Source: Herbiconiux oxytropis
GTDB lineage: Bacteria > Actinomycetota > Actinomycetes > Actinomycetales > Microbacteriaceae
Reading direction: 5' to 3'
DNA: 36,332 nucleotides
Assembly (NCBI RefSeq): GCF_024979315.1
Contig: NZ_JANLCK010000020.1
Span: 1-36,332 of the forward strand
The notes beneath the pieces are model-generated. The model was not told the origin of the DNA. It saw only the letters and a list, made by a program, of their open reading frames with translations, and did no database searches. Numbering within the stretch: position 1 is the first letter of the stretch; each line of letters opens with the position of its first letter. Positions 8,256 to 16,168 of this stretch are shown here, one piece after another. The position numbers and the translations under genes were made by a program.

Positions 8256-9130
8256 CTGACCCGAGTGGGCTTGATCGCCGAGAGGTAACTCTCCTGCAGG
8301 TAGTCTGCCGTCTCCTCGTAGTACTTGGTGGCGTAGGTGGCGTAGAGCACGTCGATGGCGAGCAGCTGACCCCATTTGGCCGTGACGGATTCGCCGTAGA
8401 CGTCCGAGGAGGCGACCGTTCCCGCCGTCACGAGCACCCGATCGACCACGGAAGCCAGTGCCGAGTCGACGTTCGACGTGATGCCCACGGTGTGGGCGCC
8501 GTGGAACTTGGCGATCTGCGCGGAGGAGACCACCGAGGTGGAGTCGCCGGAATCGCTGATGGCGATCAGCACGTCGTTCGCACCGAGGGTCGCGCTGCCC
8601 ATGGACTGCACGCTCTGGTCCCGGAAGAAGTGGCAGCGCACACCGGCGCGCACGAAGCGCATCGTGGCGTTCTCGGCGGCCGTCGACGAGGACCCCATGG
8701 CGGCGAAGTAGACCGACGAGGCGGCGTGGATGCGCTCGACCGTCTCCGTGACGATCTCGGGGTCGAGGCGCTCCGCCGTTCGGGTGAGCGCCTCGAGGCT
8801 TCCGTGCAGGACCTTCTCGACCACGGCCGATGGGGTGTCGCCCTTGAGCACGCCCTCGTAGACCCAGCTCGCCTTGGGCTCGGCCGCGCCGGGGCGGGAG
8901 TAGATCGCCTGGGCGATGCCGAGGCGCAGTTGGTTGTAGCCGTCGAGCTCGAGCTCCCTGAGGAAGCGCGACACTGTGGAGTCGGCGACACCGGCGCGGC
9001 CGGCGAGCTCTGTGATGGAGAGCGACTGGGCGACCTCGGGATCGGTGAGGATCACCTCAGCGACACCGCGGAGCGCGGGGCTGAGCGATCCGGCTCGCCG
9101 CGAGATCTGGTGCAGCAGGTTGTCAGTCAT
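8240..9130 (-). CDS. RpiR/MurR-family transcriptional regulator of the island
   Basis: This 296-aa regulator has an N-terminal RpiR-type helix-turn-helix domain (about residues 1-77, with SITELAGRAGVADSTVSRF) and a C-terminal SIS sugar-phosphate-binding domain (about 120-250, with FAAMGSSSTAAENA and ISDSGDSTSVV). Such proteins sense phosphorylated sugars and usually repress or activate catabolic operons. The ATG at 9130 aligns best with family starts and overlaps the end of the upstream gene by eight bases; GTG at 9145 would add five residues. It is the last gene of the long operon from 18285, so it should be autoregulated. I infer that it binds the GAAATTTC palindromes at 459-497, 4719-4761 and 18332-18345. 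The most likely effector is a sugar phosphate made by the island kinase. Confidence 0.85.
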   Translation of the reverse strand: MTDNLLHQISRRAGSLSPALRGVAEVILTDPEVAQSLSITELAGRAGVADSTVSRFLRELELDGYNQLRLGIAQAIYSRPGAAEPKASWVYEGVLKGDTPSAVVEKVLHGSLEALTRTAERLDPEIVTETVERIHAASSVYFAAMGSSSTAAENATMRFVRAGVRCHFFRDQSVQSMGSATLGANDVLIAISDSGDSTSVVSSAQIAKFHGAHTVGITSNVDSALASVVDRVLVTAGTVASSDVYGESVTAKWGQLLAIDVLYATYATKYYEETADYLQESYLSAIKPTRVSGSRG

Positions 9131-10064
9131 CCCCTGGTCGCTCACGATCAGAGTCTAAAGCGTCGAGGAGATTCTCGACCGCTGCCGTCATGGCGCGGTC
9201 GATGCTCTCACGGGTGAAGCCGCCGAGGTGGGCGGTGCCGATCACCGACGGGTGCGTCGTGAGCGGAGTCATACCCGGCGGCTCCACCTGGTACACGTCG
9301 GTGGCATACGTGCGCAGCCTGCCTGTGTCGAGGGCGTCGAGGACAGCTCTCTCGTCGACGAGCGTGGCGCGCGCGGTGTTCACGAGAATCGCCCCTCGAG
9401 GCATCAGTGCGAGCGCTCGATCGTCGACGACAGGCTGGCGCGCAGGTGGCGCGTGCAGGCTCAGCACCTGTGCGCCGCTGAGCACATCGTCGAGCTCCGC
9501 GAAAGCGAAGTCGCCGTCAGGTGCGAAGGACGGATCCGGAAACGCGTCGAAGGCTCGGACGCTCATGCCTAGAGCCAGAGCCACCCGGGCCACCCGCCTG
9601 CCCACCTGCCCGGCACCGATGATGCCGAGCCGCCGGCCGGCGAGCTCGATCCCCTCGCGGCGGCCCCACTCCCCCCTGGCGATCGCTGCGGAGGCGAACG
9701 GGATGCTGCGAGCCGCCGCCAGCATGAGGGCCACGGTCAGTTCGGCGACACCCTGTGCGTTGGCCGCGGGCGCACGGAGCACCCGCACGCCGAGCTCCTC
9801 TGCGGCGGCGAGATCGATGGAGTCGGCCCCTGTTCCGTTCCGCGATATGACTCGGAGCCGAGGTGCCGCGATGAGCACCGATCGTGGCACGGGCTCCACG
9901 CCGGCGAGATAGCCTGCGCTGTCGGCCAGCGACGCGATCAGCTCCTCGGGGGTGGGCACGGCACCCGGCGAGGGGAAGACGACCTCGAACCCTGCCGACC
10001 GCAGGCGCTCGATGGCCGGGTGCCCGTGTGCCGAACGGGGGGTCACCACGATGCGCGAAGGCAT
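9123..10064 (-). CDS. D-isomer-specific 2-hydroxyacid dehydrogenase
   Basis: This 313-aa protein of the D-2-hydroxyacid dehydrogenase family, closest in style to phosphoglycerate dehydrogenase without regulatory domains, has the NAD-binding motif GAGQVG (150-155) and a catalytic triad of Arg232 (NTARAT), Glu261 (VEPPG) and His279 (AHLGG). All three residues are present. It would interconvert a 2-keto acid and a D-2-hydroxy acid, for example a sugar-acid fragment released by the aldolase or an aldonate. It lies between the cupin isomerase gene (seven-base gap) and the RpiR gene (eight-base overlap), deep in the importer operon. A housekeeping serine-synthesis role is unlikely in this setting. 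Confidence 0.85.
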   Translation of the reverse strand: MPSRIVVTPRSAHGHPAIERLRSAGFEVVFPSPGAVPTPEELIASLADSAGYLAGVEPVPRSVLIAAPRLRVISRNGTGADSIDLAAAEELGVRVLRAPAANAQGVAELTVALMLAAARSIPFASAAIARGEWGRREGIELAGRRLGIIGAGQVGRRVARVALALGMSVRAFDAFPDPSFAPDGDFAFAELDDVLSGAQVLSLHAPPARQPVVDDRALALMPRGAILVNTARATLVDERAVLDALDTGRLRTYATDVYQVEPPGMTPLTTHPSVIGTAHLGGFTRESIDRAMTAAVENLLDALDSDRERPGDD

Positions 10065-10071
10065 CCGGGCC

Positions 10072-10665
10072 TCAGTTGCCCCAGCGCGGGTTGTCGAGGA
10101 GCACGGGCGCGCCGTCCCGCTCGACGACGATCTTGCGGAAGCCCTTGGTCTCGATGGTGCCGTAGTCGTGTCCGGCGTCGCCGGGGAAGGCGAAGAAGGT
10201 GATCAGCGGCTCGTCGGAGGAGGTGTTCACGCTGCGGTGCGCGTAACGGCCCGGAACGTAGACCGAACGGCCCGGCCGGAACTCCTCGACCTGCACGTCG
10301 CCCTCCGGACTCTCCATGAGCATGAGGCCCTGGCCGGAGAGACAGAAGTAGATCTCGGCGGACTCGAGCCGGGTGTGGAAGTGGCCCTTGGTCATGAAGT
10401 ACTCATCTCCCACCTTGCCGGGGTAGGTGATGCTCGTTCCGTATGCGACCTCGGTCTCGAGCGACGGCACGTCGAAGTCGTAGAACTCGTAACTCAGCAC
10501 GTCGTCGCGCGCGACCTGCGCGTCGAACGCCGCGGTGTCGGAGTACATGCCGGCCATCGCCGACAGCGGCCGTTTGAGCGAAGCGCGATCCTCGGTGAGC
10601 CCGGTGGTCAGGTCGAATGCCGTGGCGACGGCGCGAGTGGTGGGGATGGTGGACGATGCGGTCAT
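10072..10665 (-). CDS. Cupin-type glucose-6-phosphate isomerase-like protein
   Basis: This 197-aa single-cupin protein of the archaeal-type phosphoglucose isomerase family has GHFHTRLESAEIY supplying His95, His97 and Glu104, and YAHRS supplying His143. The spacing of these ligands (+2, +9, +48) matches the metal site of the Pyrococcus furiosus enzyme (His88, His90, Glu97, His136). It should catalyse aldose-ketose isomerisation of a phosphorylated sugar, though the true substrate may differ from glucose-6-phosphate. It follows AroE-like paralog B after 23 bases in the importer operon. The ribosome binding site before ATG 10665 is weak (GAAAG-like). A housekeeping isomerase is expected elsewhere, so this copy is probably pathway-specific. 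Confidence 0.85.
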   Translation of the reverse strand: MTASSTIPTTRAVATAFDLTTGLTEDRASLKRPLSAMAGMYSDTAAFDAQVARDDVLSYEFYDFDVPSLETEVAYGTSITYPGKVGDEYFMTKGHFHTRLESAEIYFCLSGQGLMLMESPEGDVQVEEFRPGRSVYVPGRYAHRSVNTSSDEPLITFFAFPGDAGHDYGTIETKGFRKIVVERDGAPVLLDNPRWGN

Positions 10666-10688
10666 GGCGGTTCTTTCGTGTGGGCCCG

Positions 10689-11633
10689 TCAGGAACGGGC
10701 GATGCGGGAGAGAGTGTCGAAGTCGGGGCCGGAGGTGGGGATGTCGATGTCGAAGACCTGCGCCATCACCCGGGTCCAGCCGTGCAGGAAGTAGAACCAG
10801 CCGTCCACGGCGGTGACGCCGCGATCGGACTGGGCACGGGCCTGGTCGAGGAAGACGAGGTCGCCGCGGTAGTTGAAGTCCCAGGCCGTCGCGCGGTCCG
10901 GGAACCGGGCGGCGTCCGTGAGCGGCGAGCCCGGCCGATCCTTGCCGAGACCCGTAGCGTTCACGACCACGGCCTCCGTCGACATCTCCGCCAGGACGGC
11001 ATCGTTGTCGACAGGCTCGGGGGCGAGGGCGTATCGGGTCGGGATGCGGAAGCCGATGCGGTCGTGGAAGGCGCGCATCTCGTCGAGTCGGCCGGCCCTC
11101 CTGTTCGTGACGACGAGCCGCTCCGGCACCCTCGCACCCGCCTGCTGCCGGCGATGCAGGTGCAGCGTCAGGGCGAGCGACGAGCCACCAGCGCCCAGCA
11201 GGAGCAGGTCGTCGGGTCCGTCGCCGACGATCTCGTCATAGGCGAGTCCGCTCGTCACGTCGTCCATCGCGTGGCCGAGGAGCCGCCCTCCGCGCTTGGA
11301 GATGCTGCTGATCTCGTCGAGCAGCGCCGCCGACTCCCCGATCTCGTCGAAGAGGTCGCGGCTGGCCTTGAACAGGTTGAGCTTGTGAGTCGTCACCAGG
11401 GCGCCCAGGGCCGACGGGTCGTCGCGGAGGTACTGCACCACCCGGCGGTAGGTCTCCGGATCCGAGTCGAGAGGCACATCGATCCCCACGATGCGCCGTG
11501 GGAGGCCGAGATGAGCCGCCCACTTCGGGAAGACCTGCATGATCGACGACGAGCCGGTCGTGACGCCTACGAAGTAGAACGTGGGGCCGTCGGCCGGTGC
11601 TAGTGAGGTGGGCGTGTACACGGTGGCGCTCAT
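10689..11633 (-). CDS. AroE-like (shikimate dehydrogenase-like) oxidoreductase, paralog B
   Basis: This 314-aa protein is clearly homologous along its length to paralog A at 1359-2279. It has THKLN with Lys84, MDDVTSG with Asp125, the Rossmann motif GAGGSS, NATGLGKDRPGSP and VDGWFYFLHGWT. It has a longer N-terminus (TGSSS loop near residue 27) and so keeps more of the serine-containing substrate loop of AroE. The start ATG 11633 overlaps the stop of the preceding dehydrogenase gene by ATGA. Two diverged copies under one regulator suggest two successive or stereochemically different oxidation steps on a polyhydroxylated substrate (inference). It is not part of aromatic biosynthesis on present evidence. 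Confidence 0.8.
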   Translation of the reverse strand: MSATVYTPTSLAPADGPTFYFVGVTTGSSSIMQVFPKWAAHLGLPRRIVGIDVPLDSDPETYRRVVQYLRDDPSALGALVTTHKLNLFKASRDLFDEIGESAALLDEISSISKRGGRLLGHAMDDVTSGLAYDEIVGDGPDDLLLLGAGGSSLALTLHLHRRQQAGARVPERLVVTNRRAGRLDEMRAFHDRIGFRIPTRYALAPEPVDNDAVLAEMSTEAVVVNATGLGKDRPGSPLTDAARFPDRATAWDFNYRGDLVFLDQARAQSDRGVTAVDGWFYFLHGWTRVMAQVFDIDIPTSGPDFDTLSRIARS

Positions 11634-12685
11634 CGGGCGGCCTCCTCGAAGACGATGACCGACTTCATGCCCTGCCCTGATCGGGAGGCCTCCATCGCCT
11701 GGGAGATGTCGTCGATGGCGAATCGGGAGGTGATGATCGGGGACAGATCGATCCCGCCGTCGGCCACGATGTCGATCACGTCGCCGTAGTCGGCCACGCT
11801 CGAGCCCGTGGTGCCTGTGAGGATCTGCTCCCGGTAGTGCAGCGAGTTCACGTCGATCTGGGGGCGGGCCTGGTCGCCGAGCCCGGAGAAGACGTTGATC
11901 CTGCCGAGCCGACCGGCCATATCTGTGGCGGAAGCGATCACCTCCGACTTGGAGACGCAGGTGATCACCACGTCCGCTCCCCGCCCTCCGGTCAGCCGCA
12001 TCACCTCGTCGAGCAGGTCGGTCTCGGAGACGTTGATGAGCTCGTCTGCCCCCATCCGCCCGGCGATGTCGAGCCGGGGCTGGCGCGTGTTGGCCACGAT
12101 CACCTGCCGGGCACCCGCCCGCTTCGCCAGCGCCGTGTGCAGGCAGCCGATGGGCCCGGCCCCGATGATGAGCACGGAGTCGGCGGCCGAGACGCCGATC
12201 GCGCGCTGACCGTGCAGGCAGCACGACATCGGCTCGAGGATCGCCGCGACCTCATCGGTCAGCGCGTCGGGCACGTGGAAGACGTTCCCTCGCTCGAGGG
12301 CGATCGCCGGCACGAGCAGATACTCGGCGAAGCCGCCGTCGATGGTGATGCCGAACGCTTCGTAGTCGGGGCAGAGCTGATTGAGCCCGCGGGCGCACAT
12401 CGCGCAGCGCCCGCAGCCGATGTTCGGCGCCACGCTGATGCGGTCGCCCACCACGAGGCCGACGACGTCGACACCGGCCTCGACGACCTCACCGGTCAGC
12501 TCGTGACCGAGCACGCGCGATGTCCCCTCGGGGATGCGGAAATGGCCGTGCTTCGTGATGCGCAGGTCGGTTCCGCATACGCTCGCCGCCCGCACCTTCA
12601 CGAGCAGATCACCGGGGCCCGGCACAGGAACGGGCACGTCAGTGACCTCGACGACGCCGGGCCGGCGGAAGACGGCCGCCCTCAT
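11630..12685 (-). CDS. Zinc-dependent medium-chain dehydrogenase, sorbitol dehydrogenase-like (MDR 2)
   Basis: This 351-aa zinc-dependent dehydrogenase of the sorbitol/threonine dehydrogenase branch has catalytic-zinc ligands Cys37 and His61/Glu62, with Glu in LEPMSCCLHG. The structural-zinc cysteines 91, 94, 97 and 105 are all present, and the coenzyme motif is GAGPIG. Such enzymes oxidise polyols or sugar alcohols to ketoses with NAD. Its start overlaps the stop of MDR 3 by ATGA and its stop overlaps the start of AroE-like B in the same way, so the three genes are tightly coupled. The substrate is presumably the imported compound or an early intermediate. Confidence 0.85.
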   Translation of the reverse strand: MRAAVFRRPGVVEVTDVPVPVPGPGDLLVKVRAASVCGTDLRITKHGHFRIPEGTSRVLGHELTGEVVEAGVDVVGLVVGDRISVAPNIGCGRCAMCARGLNQLCPDYEAFGITIDGGFAEYLLVPAIALERGNVFHVPDALTDEVAAILEPMSCCLHGQRAIGVSAADSVLIIGAGPIGCLHTALAKRAGARQVIVANTRQPRLDIAGRMGADELINVSETDLLDEVMRLTGGRGADVVITCVSKSEVIASATDMAGRLGRINVFSGLGDQARPQIDVNSLHYREQILTGTTGSSVADYGDVIDIVADGGIDLSPIITSRFAIDDISQAMEASRSGQGMKSVIVFEEAAR

Positions 12686-13818
12686 CGGGGGCTCCCCACC
12701 GGGGCTGCGAGACCGGCGTCTGCGGCGAGAGCGGCCGACAGCGACGACGACAGGGCCGACTCCCGTTCTGCGGCGGCCTCGTGGGAGACCGCGAAGACGG
12801 TCTTGTTGGACCAGCCCGCGCGGTCGGCGAGGCGCGCGAACACCATGGGGGCATCCTCCAGAGACTCCACGTGGCTGACCAGATCGTCGACCGAGAGCGT
12901 GCGACCGAGGCACGCCACGACCATCTCCCAGTCGTTCGAGGTGCGGGGTGTGATCACGGCGTTCCAGGTGCCACGCAGAACGAGCTCCCGGCGGAGGATC
13001 CGGGAGACGGTCTCCTTGGGCAGCTCCACATCGGTGCTCAGGTCCCCGAGCAGGATGACCTGACCTCGCGGCGCTGCAGCATGCACCGCCTGCAGGAGGG
13101 TTGCACCCAGACCGCTCGCTTCGACGGTGATGTCGACTCCCCTGCCACCGGTCGCTGCTCGGGCCAGCTCGTCGCTCGTAGCCTGACCGGCGTCGAGCGT
13201 CTCGAAACCCAGATGCTCCGCGACGGCTCGCTTGCGCTCGTCGATGTCGGAGACGAGCACGCGCACGACACCCAGGATGCGCAACCATTGCGCGGCGAAC
13301 AGTCCGATCGGACCTGCGCCGATGACGAGGGCCGAGGCATTGGTGCCGATCTCGGCCTTCCGCACGGCGTGCAGGGCCACCCCGGCCGGTTCCACCATCG
13401 CACCGGCGATGAGCGACGTGCCTTCGGGCAGCTTGATGAGGTTGCGCTCGGGAACCCGCAACCGCTCCTCGAGCCCACCGTCGCGGCGGGAGCCGAAGTA
13501 GTCGTAGTTCTCGGCGAGGGTGAACTCACCGATCTCGGTCATCGGATCGGCCGGGTCGGGGACGCAGGGGAATATCGCCACGCGATCGCCTGCTCGCAGC
13601 GCGCCGCTCGGTGAATCCTCCTCGAGCGTGCCCGACATCTCGTGCCCGAGCACCAACGGGAATCCGTACCCCTTCCCGACCCCGAACCGAAGCACGTCCG
13701 AACCGCACACACCCACCGCGCCGATTCGCACGAGCACCGAGTCGATACCGACCGGCTCAGGCTCGGGCACGTCGGTGACGACGAGGTCGCGCACCCCTCG
13801 CAGAACCGCAGCTCTCAT
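12682..13818 (-). CDS. Medium-chain dehydrogenase, galactitol-1-phosphate dehydrogenase-like (MDR 3)
   Basis: This 378-aa dehydrogenase resembles the GatD branch: Cys38 in GVCGSD, His59/Glu60 in GHEMSG, NYDYFGSRRDGG, VEPAGVALH and the coenzyme motif GAGPIG. The catalytic zinc site is therefore kept. The lobe that normally holds four structural-zinc cysteines has only Cys85, and the rest reads Pro/Asp-rich, so structural zinc is probably absent. A low-complexity Ala/Ser tail of about 30 residues follows the usual family end. It sits between SDR 2 (three-base gap) and MDR 2 (4-base overlap). It may act on a phosphorylated or free polyol. Confidence 0.8.
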   Translation of the reverse strand: MRAAVLRGVRDLVVTDVPEPEPVGIDSVLVRIGAVGVCGSDVLRFGVGKGYGFPLVLGHEMSGTLEEDSPSGALRAGDRVAIFPCVPDPADPMTEIGEFTLAENYDYFGSRRDGGLEERLRVPERNLIKLPEGTSLIAGAMVEPAGVALHAVRKAEIGTNASALVIGAGPIGLFAAQWLRILGVVRVLVSDIDERKRAVAEHLGFETLDAGQATSDELARAATGGRGVDITVEASGLGATLLQAVHAAAPRGQVILLGDLSTDVELPKETVSRILRRELVLRGTWNAVITPRTSNDWEMVVACLGRTLSVDDLVSHVESLEDAPMVFARLADRAGWSNKTVFAVSHEAAAERESALSSSLSAALAADAGLAAPVGSPR

Positions 13819-13821
13819 CGC

Positions 13822-14658
13822 TCAGACCTCCATGCCGTACCGGAGCACCTTGTGGGTGGGGTACAGGGAGAACGTGGGGATCGTGACGTCCGGGGTCCGG
13901 GTCGCGATGTAGAGAGCGGCCTCGGCGACGTTCGAGACGTCGATGCAGGTGGCGGAGAGCCCCTCCGCGATCTCCTTCTCATCGAGCCAGCCGTCGGTGT
14001 ATGCCGGCAGATCGCCGTCGTACAGCCCTTTGTCGATGATCTCGGTCATCGGGGTCCGCACATGTGAAGGGTTGAGCACCGTCACGCCGATGTTCTTCTC
14101 CATGCCCTCGATCAGGATGTTCTTGGAGAGGCCGAGCATGCCGTGCTTGGATGCGCGATACGGGCTGTGGCCGGGCCCGGAGGCGACCTTCGTCGAAGAC
14201 GACCCCATGTTGATGATGCGGCCACCCCAGGACTGCTGCTCCATCACGAGGAAGGCCTCGCGACAGCACAGGAACACGCCCGTGAGGTTCGGCTCGATCG
14301 TCTTGTACCACTCCTCCAACGTGACCTGGGTGATGGGAGGCGCGAGGGAGTCCCGGCCCGCACTGTTCACCACGAGGTCGATACGACCCCAGCGCGCGAC
14401 GGTCTCCGCGAAGAAGGCTCGCACCTGCTCTTCGTCGACGACGGTAGCCGTGATCGCCAGGATGTCGCCGCCACGCTCGGTGATGTCGGCGGCCACCTCA
14501 TCCAGGCGTGGGGTGTCGATGTCGATCATCGCGACCTTCGCTCCGTTGGCGGCGTAGATGCGCGCCACGGCCTCGCCGATGCCGGAGGCGGCTCCGGTGA
14601 TGAGGGCCACTCTGCCCTCGAGTGCGGTGCCGGGTGTCGGCAGGTAGTCAGGCACCAT
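13822..14658 (-). CDS. Short-chain dehydrogenase/reductase (SDR) 2
   Basis: This 278-aa classical SDR has the cofactor motif TGAASGIG near residue 21, NSAG, catalytic Ser in MGSSS and the catalytic pair in YRASKHG. It has a C-terminal extension of about 25 residues compared with short SDRs and ends without the common VDGG segment. The ATG at 14658 is preceded on the coding strand by AAAGGAG with seven bases of spacing, and the gene overlaps the aldolase gene end by 11 bases. It is likely to be an NAD(P)-dependent oxidoreductase for a sugar acid or polyol in the island pathway. The exact reaction is unknown. Confidence 0.85.
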   Translation of the reverse strand: MVPDYLPTPGTALEGRVALITGAASGIGEAVARIYAANGAKVAMIDIDTPRLDEVAADITERGGDILAITATVVDEEQVRAFFAETVARWGRIDLVVNSAGRDSLAPPITQVTLEEWYKTIEPNLTGVFLCCREAFLVMEQQSWGGRIINMGSSSTKVASGPGHSPYRASKHGMLGLSKNILIEGMEKNIGVTVLNPSHVRTPMTEIIDKGLYDGDLPAYTDGWLDEKEIAEGLSATCIDVSNVAEAALYIATRTPDVTIPTFSLYPTHKVLRYGMEV

Positions 14659-15349
14659 GATGGTGCTCCTTTCCAGCTGTTCCAGCTGTCTCTCTGATGG
14701 TTCGGACCTCGTCTGCGGCTGCTTCCGCACGGCGGGTGATCTCGGTGAAGTCCCCCGCCTCGAGCAGAGCGCGCGGAGCGATCCAGGTCCCGCCGCACGC
14801 CAGAACGGCGGGACGGGCGAGGTAGCGGGGCAGGTCGGCGGCGGTGATGCCGCCCGTGGGCATGAAACGCGCGTGCGGATAGGGACCGGCCAGGGCATCG
14901 ATCAACGCGACGCCCCCGATCACCTCAGCCGGGAAGAGCTTCACGACCTCGGCTCCCAGACGGAGCGCGCCGTCGAGTTCGGACGCCGTGGCGGCTCCCG
15001 GGATGAATTCCAATCCTCGTTCCCGAGCGCGAGCGAGGACCGATTCGCTGGTGCCCGGCGCCACCCCGAAGTGCGCGCCGGCGTCAGCGGCCGCGTCGAC
15101 GTCCTCCGGACGGAGAAGGGTTCCGGCTCCCACCACGAACCCGGGGCGCAGTTCCCTGACGCGAGCGATGGCCGCTGCCGCCGCGGGCGACCGGAACGTC
15201 ACCTCCATGCCGGTGAGACCGCCTTCGAGGAGGGCATCGGCGAGCCTCAGCCCCTCGTCGGCGGAGGCGACGACGACCACCGGCACGATGCCCTCGTCGC
15301 GGAGGTGTGCAGTGACGGTGCGCTCGCTCAGGGGGGAGACGGCGCTCAT
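14648..15349 (-). CDS. eda: KDPG/KHG-type 2-keto-3-deoxy acid aldolase
   Basis: This 233-aa class I aldolase of the 2-dehydro-3-deoxyphosphogluconate / 4-hydroxy-2-oxoglutarate family has the Glu49 motif MEVTFRS, GAGT (75-77 region), the Schiff-base Lys137 in KLFPAE and the phosphate-binding PTGGI loop. The catalytic set is complete. It cleaves 2-keto-3-deoxy sugar acid phosphates, or a related keto acid, to pyruvate and an aldehyde. Its start overlaps the stop of the importer ATPase gene by ATGA. Its presence says that at least one branch of the pathway passes through a 2-keto-3-deoxy acid, alongside the kinase/transketolase branch. Confidence 0.85.
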   Translation of the reverse strand: MSAVSPLSERTVTAHLRDEGIVPVVVVASADEGLRLADALLEGGLTGMEVTFRSPAAAAAIARVRELRPGFVVGAGTLLRPEDVDAAADAGAHFGVAPGTSESVLARARERGLEFIPGAATASELDGALRLGAEVVKLFPAEVIGGVALIDALAGPYPHARFMPTGGITAADLPRYLARPAVLACGGTWIAPRALLEAGDFTEITRRAEAAADEVRTIRETAGTAGKEHHHGA

Positions 15350-16167
15350 GACGCCCTCTCCAGCCCGAGCTTCTCCGGCGTGGTGGCGCCGACCATCATC
15401 GCCACGGCGTCGGCCATGTCGACCTGTGAGGTCTCCACGAGCGCGATCCGGCGGCCGAGCCTCTGGATGTGCACGCGATCGGCGACCTCGAAGATCTGCG
15501 GCATGTTGTGGCTGATCAGGATGACGGGGATGCCTCGCGAGTTGATGTCTTTGATGAGCTTCACGACGCGTCCCGACTCCTTCACGCCGAGCGCCGCGGT
15601 GGGCTCGTCGAGGATGACGACCTTCGAGCCGAAGGCCGCGGCTCGCGCCACGGCGACACCCTGGCGCTGTCCTCCCGAGAGCGTCTCGACGGACTGGCCG
15701 ACGTTCTGGAGGGTCTGAAGCCCCAGCTCGGCCATGGCGCCGAGCGCCTCCTGTCGCATCCGCTTCTTGTCGAGCATCCGGAACACGCTGCCGGCGATGC
15801 CTGCTCGGCGCAGTTCGCGGCCCAGGAAGATGTTCGTCGCAACGTCGAGCGCCGGTGACACGGCGAGGCTCTGGAAGACGGTCTCGATGCCGAGGCGACG
15901 GGCCTCGACCGGCGACTTCAACGCGGTCGGCTCTCCGCCCACGAGCAGTTCACCCCCGTCGGGCTGCACGGCTCCGCTGAGGCACTGGATGAGAGAGGAC
16001 TTGCCCGCACCGTTGTCGCCGATCACGGCGAGCACCTCGCCCTGCCTGATCTCGAAGTCGGTCTCGTCGAGGGCGACGACGTGGCCGTAGCGCTTCACCA
16101 GTCTGCGGCCCTCGAGCACGAGCTCGTGCGAGCGGGGAACGGAAGGAGCAGTCGATTCTGTGGTCAT
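15346..16167 (-). CDS. frcA: Sugar ABC transporter ATP-binding protein, FrcA-like
   Basis: This 273-aa single-domain ATPase has Walker A GDNGAGKSS, signature LSGGQRQG and Walker B VVILDEPTAAL, followed by the switch histidine in ISHN. Many sugar importers of this class use a double-length ATPase. A single domain is the FrcA arrangement, which matches the FrcB-like binding protein and single permease upstream. It powers uptake of a monosaccharide or polyol. The gene follows the permease gene by one base and overlaps the aldolase gene. The gene name reflects similarity, not a proven fructose specificity. Confidence 0.88.
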   Translation of the reverse strand: MTTESTAPSVPRSHELVLEGRRLVKRYGHVVALDETDFEIRQGEVLAVIGDNGAGKSSLIQCLSGAVQPDGGELLVGGEPTALKSPVEARRLGIETVFQSLAVSPALDVATNIFLGRELRRAGIAGSVFRMLDKKRMRQEALGAMAELGLQTLQNVGQSVETLSGGQRQGVAVARAAAFGSKVVILDEPTAALGVKESGRVVKLIKDINSRGIPVILISHNMPQIFEVADRVHIQRLGRRIALVETSQVDMADAVAMMVGATTPEKLGLERAS

Positions 16168-16168
16168 G

